From contig MSJI02000937.1 of NCBI GenBank assembly GCA_001931905.2, positions 1 through 64,000 of the forward strand: 64,000 nt of DNA, written 5' to 3'. The first letter of the stretch is position 1. Each line of letters begins with the position of its first letter. The notes under the pieces were generated by a model. That model saw only the letters and a program-made list of their open reading frames with translations. It searched no databases and had not been told where the DNA came from. Of this stretch, positions 55,286 through 64,000 are shown in pieces. This DNA is from Cladosporium sp. IMV 00045. Its lineage: Eukaryota; Ascomycota; Dothideomycetes; Cladosporiales; Cladosporiaceae. The position numbers and the translations under genes were made by a program.

Positions 55286-58200
55286 TCAAGGGTGTCCGGC
55301 AGGTTTGCCGCCACCCTCCTCTTGCACGGGCGACGGCGAGCGTATAGTGCCACTGCGTCGCGGTGTGGAAGTCGACTCTACAGGCTGTTCGGCGGACGTA
55401 TTCGGTCCAAGAGCAGTCGACATTGCAAGGCCGGGGACGGCCGTGTACGGACTGCCGCTCATAGACGACAGAACGGCCTGCTGCTCTCGTATGGCAGCCT
55501 GGGCGGCGGCGCGTTTCCGGCGGTGGGCCGCGCGCTCGTCCTCCTCGCTGCTGGGCGGGGTGTCGTCGTCGGCTTGCGAGCGTTGCCTCGCGGCGCTGGA
55601 GTCCATGCTCTCTCTGCGCAGGCGCTCGGCCTTGTCCTTCAGCACCTTGGCTTCCTCGGCGGCGCGCTGGGCGCGGACTTGCTTGCGCCACATGGCTGCG
55701 TAGCGGCCGCGCATGGCGAGCAGCTCGAGGTGCGTGCCGCGCTCTGCTACGCGTCCCTCGTGAAGGACCAGGATTTGGTCGCACATGGTGATCGTGCTGA
55801 GGCGGTGGGCGATGACGAGCATGGTGCGGCCTCGGGCTAGGGTTTGGAGTGCTTCTTGGATGTGCTCTTCCGTCTCGGTGTCCAAGGCAGCGGTCGCTTC
55901 GTCCAGGAGAATGATGCGGGGGTCTTTGATGATGGTGCGAGCAATGGCAACACGCTGCTTCTCGCCACCGGAGAGACGGAGACCGCGCTCGCCGACCTTC
56001 GTGTCGTATCCATCCGGGAATGAGAGGATCTTCTCGTGAATGCTGGCTGCCTTGCAAGCTGCGTAGACGTCTTCATCGGTAGCCGACTGGCGGGCGTACT
56101 TGAGGTTGTACATCAAACTTTCGTTGAAAAGAACAGTGTCCTGCGGAACGACACCGACGTGGCGGCGCAAGCTGTCGATGGTGACGCTTTGGGCATCGTG
56201 AGCATCGATCTGTATGTTGCCGGACTGAGCGTTGTAAAAGCGGAAAAGGAGTCTAAAGACTGTCGACTTGCCACCTCCAGACTCGCCAACGAGAGCGGTC
56301 GTGGTGCCAGGTTTGCAGCGGAAACTCAAGCCTTGCAAGGCAGGCTTGCGTGTATCGTATGTAAAGTGCACGTCGTTGTATCGGATCTCACCCTCACACG
56401 ATGGCAATTCGATGGCGTCAGGCCTGTCGACGACCGTGGGCTTTTCCTTAAAAAGCTCAAGCATGCGCTCCGAGTTGATCATGTTGTTCTGGATCATGCG
56501 GTAGAACGTGCCGAAGAAGTTCAGCGGGCCCTGCAGCTGGGTCATGTAAGTGAGGAGGACGACAAATTTCCCGACCATTAGCTGGCCGTCGGTGACCTGG
56601 TAAGCGGCGATAAAGCATGCCACGATCAGGCCAGCCATGAATACAAGATTTTGGATTGTGTTCATGAGAGCCAAAGAGAAAGTGACCAGATACTCGGCGC
56701 GTTGGTACTTCTTGACGGCCTCTCTATATCGGTTGAACTCGTATTCCTCGGCATTGAAATACTTGACCGTCTCGTAAGACATCATCGAGTCGTTCTTCAC
56801 AGCGTCTTCCTCGCGACTGGCGTTGGTGGCTGCGCGACGAATGTCTGCGCGCCAAGAGGCCATGCGGATGGTGATATAGATGTACCAGAATGTGACGACG
56901 GCAATGACGAGGGCGTAATATGCGTCAAACTTGATCAAAAAGTAAATAACGGCGACACCCAGATCTATGAGCATTGGGAGAACGTTGAAGGTGATGGACT
57001 CCAGGAACGTGTTGAGTGAGGCGCCCTTGCCGAGTGCCGAGAGCACTTCACCTGTCTTCTTACCAAGATGGAATTCCAGACTGAGCTGATGGACGTGCTC
57101 GAAAGCTGCCACAGAGAGCTCACGGTACGAGTACTGCTCAATGGGGATCCAAAGGATCTGCCTTGCTGCGCCCAACAGACCGTTAGAGCCCTGGAAGATT
57201 CGAAAGGTGACGTATAGAATGATTGGCTTCCAAGGCATTCGCACAGGCCCCTTCTCGCCGGCCAGAACATCGGTGATTTCGCCAGCTTGAATTGGGACAA
57301 GCACCTGGATTCCGCGCTGCAGGATCACGATCATGATGGAGAGGACGAAGAAGAGCTGCAGTCTCCTGTTTTTGTAGGGCCAGATGTATGGGATGAACAT
57401 GCCGTATGCACGGATGTATTCCCACCAGCTTCGCGCAGGAGGTTGCTGGGGTTTCTCCCAGCCCGCCTGTGCTTGCTGTCGTGAGCCTGGCGGCTTGCCG
57501 TTCGGCGAGCCGTTTGCGGTGCCATATCCATTAACATGTCCAGTGTTGTCTCCAGTATCGCCATCCTCGGCGCCAGCGCTGCCCAGTAGAGATTGACGCT
57601 CCGACTCTTGCGCTGCAATGGCTCGTCTCTTGGAAAGCCCTTGCAGATAGACAAACAAGCTGTAGAATGCCACGAGTGCAATCAAGAGCATGGTACGAAC
57701 AAGGTCCAGTGTGACTTCTGTAATCTCCCATTCGCTCATCTCTTTCTGCAGCCGGCCACCTCGAGGGTCGCCGACCTTTGGCTCGCGGTGTTCGGTTGTG
57801 TAGACACCAAAAGAAGCGCCCAGCAGGGTGATCTCCATCAGACTGGCGGCGGTCCATGTTATCAGGTGGGCGGCGGTGGGTGAGGGTTTCGTGTCGATTA
57901 GAGTGATTTGGAACAAGGCGTAGACCATGAAAGAACCAATGAGGTAGATCTGGAAAGTCAGCATTGGCTGGCGTATCGTCAAGAAACAGAGTGCCTTACT
58001 GTAGGTGCCTGGCCACACCACCATCTTTGCTCCCTCTCCAAGAGAGCATGGAATATGACCAGGACGATGTTGCCGGTGAAGCTCAGAAGCACACCGGCTT
58101 GGAGAGAAATGAAGAGCAGCTTCCGCGGTCTGCTGAAGTCTATGGCGTTTGCTTCGGAGCCATCTTTCTGGCTTTTCCTGGGCAAGGGCTTGCCGCCGGG

Positions 58201-58413
58201 GCCCAATTGGGTTGGTTGTAGGGTGGGGTCATTATCATTACGAGCGGTCTTTATACTCCGGACCGTGAAAGCGGTGATGAAGAGCAGGCATAGTACAATG
58301 GGATAGGCGATTTGCAGGTAGGTGAGCAAGGCCTGTGCGCGGGGATCGGAAACCCAGGGGAGTGATGGCGCAGATGGGCGAGTGGTGGTGGTGGTGCCGA
58401 GGGAGGGGTCCAT
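55286..58413 (-). CDS. Half-size ABC transporter, Hmt1/ATM-type
   Basis: Two exons on the minus strand, 58413-58000 and 57949-55286, 1025 residues; 50-bp intron with a GCTGAC branch site. Splicing joins CGQAPT to IYLIGSFMVYALFQ. An N-terminal domain with several hydrophobic helices precedes a six-helix transporter region (IWPYKNRRLQLFFVLSIMIV onward) and one nucleotide-binding domain: Walker A GESGGGKST near 690, LSGGEKQR near 797, Walker B IILLDEATAALD near 815, and the His in IAHRLST. The extra N-terminal helices and LIDTKPSPT segment match fission-yeast Hmt1, a vacuolar transporter that confers cadmium tolerance by moving phytochelatin or glutathione-conjugates. The last ~110 residues are charged and Ser-rich. 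ATP drives transport; the substrate is inferred from the family. Confidence 0.94.
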
Positions 58414-58620
58414 AATAGGCTCTCAGATTGCCGCCCTGAGTCCAGTAAAACCCCAGTAGCGACTGTGCGACAGAAGGTCGAAGAGTAGGGGAAGAGTTTT
58501 AGGAAAGAGGCGTGGAAACGGGCGTCACCATTGTTGCACGCGGTGACGCAGGGAAGGGCGGACAGAGAGAGCGAGAGTGAGAAGAGGTGGCGAGAGGGCC
58601 GAAGGTGGTGAATTGGGTCG

Positions 58621-58647
58621 AAGAAGAAGAAGAAGAAGAAGAAGAAG
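58621..58647. repeat. (AAG)9 microsatellite
   Basis: Nine AAG units, read as (CTT)9 on the strand of the ABC transporter gene, about 210 bp upstream of its start codon. Confidence 0.9.
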
Positions 58648-58885
58648 CAGCAGAAGGGTCCTCCCAGCGGTGACGATGACGAAGGTGGTGGTACTGGTGG
58701 TGGTACCTCAGAGGTGACGGTGGGTGGAGAGGAGGTTGTCGGAGGTTGAAGGAGGTGGGTGGACGAGGGGAGAAACAGGAAGGAAGGATGAATGAATGGA
58801 TTTGGAGAGAGAAGAGAAGAGCGGTTAATGGCAGGCAAGTAGGTAGAGTCAAGTCAAACAAGAAGAAGAGTGGCGGCGAGCAAGC

Positions 58886-58905
58886 AAAGCAAAGCAAAGC
58901 AAAGC
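58886..58905. repeat. (AAAGC)4 tandem pentamer
   Basis: Four exact copies of AAAGC in the upstream region of the ABC transporter gene. Confidence 0.85.
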
Positions 58906-61165
58906 AGAAGGAGGGAGTTTGCGTGGTAGAGTAAGGTGCCTGTGCCTAGCAGTATTGGTGGTGGTGGTGGTGCTTCTGCCACGCCCGTCTAGCTCGCAGG
59001 ACTAAGGACAGAGCTGCAGCGGCTTCACTGCTCCGGTGCGAGGAGTGGTCGGTGCGGCATGCCTTGATTCGCGGGGGAAGGAAGATGCAACATGTGGCGA
59101 AGCCTTTGCCGAGTAGTGTGTTGAAAGTATTTGTTGATGATGGTGATGATGATACTGCCGGAAGGGTGTGCTGGGTTATGGATTACGGTTTATTATTATC
59201 CTCACGTGCAGGAGGTGAGGCGTCTTGGGCGGATGGATCATGGGGATTGGATAGACTTTCGTTAGATAGGTATACGCGAGACACAAGATCTATCGATACT
59301 AGTACTACCACTCGAACCGTGTCATCAGCTGCAGTCATGCCTTGCTTGTCTAATGATACCCATAGCACGATCAAGTCCTCCTCGAGAAGGACATCACCCA
59401 CCCTTACATCCATATCCATCCATCCATTCATCATCCATTCACACACCCACCGCGGCAAACCTCACAAGCCATCCGATCCACCCTTCACTTCACGTCCAGG
59501 CTCGGTACCACGGATCGCCTGCGACTAGTCCCATCTCTACCCCCAGCCCTCCCTTGCCTTTCCTCTCTGCTCTCTGCCCTCGAAGAAAAACTCGCACCAT
59601 ATGATGAAAAACCGATTCTTCACACTCTCCTCGTCTCCGTCGCGCTTCACCACGCAGGTACCGTGCGCCTGACCTCACAAATCGCTTGTAACCAAAAAAT
59701 CCACCCGATCACCATATGTGCTCCCCTACCACCACACCCATGATCTTTCGTTTCCCGATGACGCTAGCGCCCATGCACAATCCATTTGACACCTTCCATA
59801 TGCCACCCCGGTCTTGTTCCTGCAGAGAGAGCGCCACACATCTTGCATCCTCCGGAACCAGAGAGAGAGAGCTGTGTCTCTTCCTCCTGCAGTGGCAATA
59901 ATTAAAGTCCAGCACATCACAGCAGCAGAACGCCTGGTCCCTGGTTGTCTAGCCGGCTTCCTCTCACTGCTGCTGCTTCTGCTGTCCCTCCCCCTTCCGG
60001 CCCGCGGTATTCCTACACCTCCTCCTACCTCCCCATCGCGATCGTCGCGCGGCCTGATCCGCATGTCTTACTAGTCACGCGCAGGGAAAAACGCTTGCGA
60101 AGTCGAGAACGTCTCGCTCGGTCGGCGGTGGCCCACTTTCCACCTTTCGCGAGTCGCGCACGAGCCCGTAATAGTTCGGCCATGCTCGCCTTAAGCCCTC
60201 AGTCCACCGTAATTCTCACACTACTTGTCTCTTTCTGCGGTGCCGCCGCCCTGCTGCGCCGCGCCCACCGCCACCGCCGCTGCTGCTGCTTGTTCGTCCA
60301 TCCGTGTGCCATGGTCTCCCTTCCCCCCTCCCGTGCCTGCCTAAGCAAGCCCCGTCGCGAGGATGCGCCGGCACGTCTCGCCTTAAGCGCCCCCCGTGAC
60401 GCGGCTATCACTGAAGACGAAACGCTTTTGCCCGCGTCCGATACGAGTCTTTTTTTTCGCACTTCCCGCTGACGCTGGACGAGAAGCACTATTGCCACCA
60501 CCAGGCAGCCACCAGGTTCTCTGAAGACGTTTGTTGGGTCATGCTGACCGTGGCAAAAAGGCAAGGATGAGTATGGACGATGTGCCAGCTACCGTTTGCA
60601 ACTCTAGGCACAGCGATACCGTGACGCCATTTTGTAGCTGTACATGTAGTTCCTCGTTTAGCGATCAAGCACCCTCGGCACCGCCGCAACATTTGAACAG
60701 ATAATAAATGCATCGCGGCGGTGGCGCCTCTCTTCGAGTCAGTATGTAGTAACAATGGAAGCCGGCCCGCCTTCCATATCTGACATCCACCTCCTGTCTC
60801 TAAGACATGAGATCTGGCACATCAAAAAGTGAGGACATCATCACATCATAGCACACCGCCCTTAATTAGACGAGCGACCAATACAACGTCTCGACCATAC
60901 ACCTCTCTCCATCATGCATGGCCAGCGAAGTGCACTTTTCAAACCTATCGCAAAATAACAAAACGCCGCATAAGCGACACGCTCTACCGCTAATCTTCCC
61001 ACTGTTCACAAACCATCGTGATGTGGCACCTCCCCTCACCGCACCCCTCTGTCTCTCCGCCTGCATTGTTGGGCCGTCAGATTGACGAGGCAGAGCAGAG
61101 CAAAGCCAGCGCACAGCAGGGTTTTGGCAAATGACAATATGCAATATAGTATAACGTAGGCAGGC

Positions 61166-61180
61166 AAGGTAAGGTAAGGT
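61166..61180. repeat. (AAGGT)3 tandem pentamer
   Basis: Three exact copies of AAGGT in the large gene-poor stretch. Confidence 0.8.
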
Positions 61181-62916
61181 AAAAGCGGTGTCAGCGAAAA
61201 ACGCCACGGCGGTCAAGAAGGATGATGAACGACATATCAGACAGGTTTACATCTACTACCTCCGTAATCGAGCTGCATGGGATTTTGACGAGTGCCGGGG
61301 TTTGACGGGAGTTGCGAGTTGGGATCATGCATGCAAGAACGGCAGATATGGCTTATGTGCTGCTGCGGTGAAGTATGTGTTGGAAAACCAATACATGATA
61401 CCTCCATAATGCTGGTAAAGAACAGGGCTTCTGACCTCGTCGGATGTATCATGTGTCTTTTCCCCGTGAGTTCCCCGCCGGCACAAGCAACAGGGACGGA
61501 TTGGTTACATGTATATGTATTTGAAATCGCAATTTGCATACGAATGGCATTTTCCCCGATTCCATCCATATACGGAATCCGCATAGCCGCGTAGCAAGTC
61601 GCTAAAGGAAAAGCGAAACAGACGTTCGGGAAAGTTGAGACTGGCGAGCTGGGGATTTATTGATGTCCTCACACCGCTTGTGTTGGTGTTGGATGTCGAA
61701 CTTAGGACTGGTCTGGAAACATTCCGTAGAAAAACAAGATCGGAATGCATGCGTGCGTCGCTTGCTGTACTCTCGCCCATAAAATTCTCTTTCTTGTCTT
61801 TGTTCATTCATCAACGGATGTAGGGAATTCATGTTGTCTGTCTCGCAAATCCTCCAGAGCTGTCTCCAACACTTCACCATGAACGTAACAAAGATCATAC
61901 CTTATCAAGAGACAATGAAGTGCCTTCCTATTCCTTTAAGACCTCGCTCGATAAAAAGGAATACCACGATGCCTCACAAACCTCCTCACGCAAGCTCCAT
62001 CGAGCGCAAAACTTATCTCGCACGAATAATAAGTCAATTGAAAGAAGTCGTTTCTTCCGGCGACAATTGACATCATGTCCTCATCCCAAACCGTCTCTAA
62101 ATCTACCACACAGAAAGCAGCAGCAGTGGCGTTTGGAAAGGAGACTGTCGTGCCTTCAATCGAGCCCAAAGACACAGCCAACGGAGAGAAAACCTCAAAG
62201 CGGCCTGAAAGTCGCGCTTGCGTTTTCGAGAGAAGTCCAGCGCCTAGTCCGCCTTCTTGTGAGGAGCGTAGTGGTTGGGACATGAAGCAAAAGAAGAAGA
62301 GAGAAGGAGAAGTACACGCAGATGTGATTGGCCTGCGGCTTTGACAGAAGTAAGATATTCAGCACAGATGGGAGGACCGCATGTTGAAGACTGCACGAGA
62401 TCGCGAATGAAGTGTTGCGAAGACTGACGACGAGCTTTTGTTGAAAGGAGATTCCCCTCAACCACAAACCATACCAGGAAGGCTCGCCTCGCGCATGATA
62501 TGACTTCAGCGGACCGATGCATGATTGCCTTGCCGCGCAGCTTTGGCCGTGAAACTTCGGATTCCTTCCCTCCTTCATATCAGAGTCTTGATTTCAAGGT
62601 GGACGCTCCAAGGCCGACTCGCTCCGACTGTACAGCCAGGCGAGTGCGTTGTGACCTTAGTTGGGCTCCTTGATGGTGATGGTGAAGATGAGAGATTTTA
62701 TGCATTGAGTGCCGGAACCCGGTTTGTTACTATCAGCCTCTACTGAGGCATCAGATCACATCTGGAACAAGATAATAAAGAAAAAATTGCACGTGTAAGC
62801 ACGGGGATACTCCTTTCACGTATTGCTTTTCTCTCCACTATCATCAATTGTAATCTCAACCTGGTATAACCATTCCCTTTGGTTTCAAGCAACGCTCCCT
62901 TCGCCAAGTCCCTTTC

Positions 62917-64000
62917 TCAATGAAACATAGAGCCAAGGGTGCTATCCTTCCCCTTTGTAGCATCGTACAGGTGCTGCGTGCACTTCAACACAGTCTCGAT
63001 GTGGCTCTTGTTCAGCCCTTCACCGTGTCTCATAGCGAGCAACTGCGCCGACTTGAGCATGTTCTTGATCTGCCGTCCGTTCAACGGCTTCTTCGCAAGC
63101 TCATCGATCTCATCGCCGGAAATTTTATGCGGCAGCGTGCGCTTCTGATGCTTCTCTTTCTCGCCGTCCTCGAGCTTGGGCGGCTTCGCGCTCGCAGCGG
63201 CCTGCGTCTCGTCGTGCTTCTTGAGGAAATTGGCCCAGATGGTGCGACGGGAGGACTGGTCGAGCTCCTTGTAGCCGATGGAGATGTGGATGCGACTCTC
63301 GAAGGCTGCGTCGAAGGTTTCCACGCGGTTGGTGGTGAGGACGAGCACGCCTCGAAACCACTCGAGTACGCGCAGGAAGATGCTGACGAGCTTGTTGCGC
63401 TCGAGCTCGTGGAGTTTGCGCTCTTCCAGGAAGACGTCTGCTTCGTCGAGGAGGAGGATGGCGTTCCAGCGCGTGCACATGTCTAGGACGCCTTGGAGCT
63501 TGATTTCGACTTGGCCAGGGTCGAGGCCCAGGTCTCCTGCGGACATGACATAGAGTGGGGTCTCCATCTCCTCTGCAATGCTCTCGGCGGTGAGTGTCTT
63601 GCCGGTGCCTGGTGGGCCATACAGAAGCATGATCATGCCGCGACCTTTGCCTGAGACGTAGTCGTCGAACTGATGGCGATAAGACATTGGGGTATTTGCG
63701 AAGCCGAGGACGATGTCTTTCTTGCCATCCGGAAGGACCAGGCTTTCGAAGGCTTTCTTGTTGAACTGAATGTCGTGCAGGCCATCGACGAAGAAATTCA
63801 GCCACTGCTTGTCCTTGAGGGAATAGCCGCGTACGGCGGGTGAGCAGAGCATCTTCTGCTCGTCCGTCAACGGTTTGCGTTCTTCGTCTTCATCTTCGTG
63901 GGGGATGTCGCCTTCGCTTGGCATCGTCGCTGTCGCTGTAGTCGTCATAGAGTTTGATGCCATCGCCGGCCCAGGAGTTGTCTCCACCTCCCTCACCGCC
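62917..64000 (-). CDS. AAA+ ATPase (fungal DUF7025 type), 5' part missing
   Basis: Minus strand; the stop is at 62919-62917 and the reading frame is open through the right edge, so only about 360 C-terminal residues are present. They begin with a Thr/Ala-rich linker, then LTDEQKMLCSPAVRGYSLKDK and FFVDGLHDIQFN, typical of the sequence that precedes the AAA domain in fungal DUF7025 proteins. Walker A is YGPPGTGKT, Walker B is ILLLDEADVFLEER, followed by TTNRVETFDAAFESRIH (sensor 1 and arginine-finger region). The C-terminal lid region has LNGRQIKNMLKSAQLLAMRHGEGL. The partner and substrate are not known; some members are called ATAD3-like. The start codon is outside the window. Confidence 0.9.
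   Translation of the reverse strand, partial: AVREVETTPGPAMASNSMTTTATATMPSEGDIPHEDEDEERKPLTDEQKMLCSPAVRGYSLKDKQWLNFFVDGLHDIQFNKKAFESLVLPDGKKDIVLGFANTPMSYRHQFDDYVSGKGRGMIMLLYGPPGTGKTLTAESIAEEMETPLYVMSAGDLGLDPGQVEIKLQGVLDMCTRWNAILLLDEADVFLEERKLHELERNKLVSIFLRVLEWFRGVLVLTTNRVETFDAAFESRIHISIGYKELDQSSRRTIWANFLKKHDETQAAASAKPPKLEDGEKEKHQKRTLPHKISGDEIDELAKKPLNGRQIKNMLKSAQLLAMRHGEGLNKSHIETVLKCTQHLYDATKGKDSTLGSMFH

Larger units (their letters stand above)
58414..62916. other. 4.5-kb stretch without a recognised gene
   Basis: From the ABC transporter start to the AAA ATPase stop. It includes the leader of the ABC gene (CT-rich on the minus strand), the tandem repeats at 58621, 58886 and 61166, and many short frames of 60-175 codons (the longest at 59945-60472 plus) that look like Arg/Ser/Pro-rich chance frames. 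No tRNA, rRNA or transposon is recognised. Confidence 0.55.

Noticed and set aside
59945..60472. 175-codon plus-strand frame
   Set aside because: Arg/Ser/Cys-rich, no motif, in a low-complexity region.

Overview
The window is nuclear DNA from a filamentous ascomycete (Pezizomycotina, possibly Dothideomycetes). The evidence is genes on both strands with short GT-AG introns (about 45-130 bp) and CTGAC/CTAAC branch sites, plus families typical of moulds: GAF-type hybrid histidine kinase, Clr5 protein, LaeA-like methyltransferase, Hmt1-type ABC transporter, GT90/CAP10 and DUF7025-type AAA ATPase. I recognised no transposon, CRISPR array, rRNA or tRNA. Exon joins were worked out by hand from splice signals, reading frame and family resemblance; no database search was run.

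Layout: 1-743 (-) GT90 glycosyltransferase, cut by the left edge; 2725-3576 (+) P-loop sulfotransferase; 5169-6383 (+) secreted GPI-type Ser/Thr-rich protein; 8037-9446 (-) single C2H2 zinc-finger protein; 9.4-12.9 kb gene-poor; 12870-17404 (+) hybrid histidine kinase, convergent with 17602-20848 (-) GH31 alpha-glucosidase; 21943-22887 (-) Rab4-like GTPase, divergent from 23290-25242 (+) Clr5 protein; 25588-26310 (-) ribosomal protein eS8.

From 27355: cytochrome P450 (+), allantoate-permease-type MFS transporter (+) and NCS1 purine/cytosine permease (-). Then 34511-36603 (+) is a six-exon gene that joins two C2HC finger-like motifs to a TenA/haem-oxygenase-like helical domain. It is followed by 37172-37840 (+) DUF2293 protein, 38124-38696 (+) small cysteine-containing secreted protein and 40365-41234 (+) adenine phosphoribosyltransferase.

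42633-46786 looks like a small catabolic group: a DUF4863/4-hydroxylaminobenzoate-lyase-like protein (+), an acyl-CoA dehydrogenase (-) and a family III CoA-transferase (+). The last two share a 264-bp divergent promoter. Then come 48047-51115 (+) a 1022-residue disordered protein of unknown function, 51601-53105 (-) an eight-exon LaeA-like methyltransferase, 55286-58413 (-) an Hmt1/ATM-type half ABC transporter, a 4.5-kb stretch without a recognisable gene, and 62917-64000 (-) an AAA ATPase cut by the right edge.

The most interesting items are the finger/TenA fusion, the Gln-to-Thr change in the Rab4 switch II, the degenerate receiver-like segment inside the histidine kinase, and the possible acid-degradation cluster.
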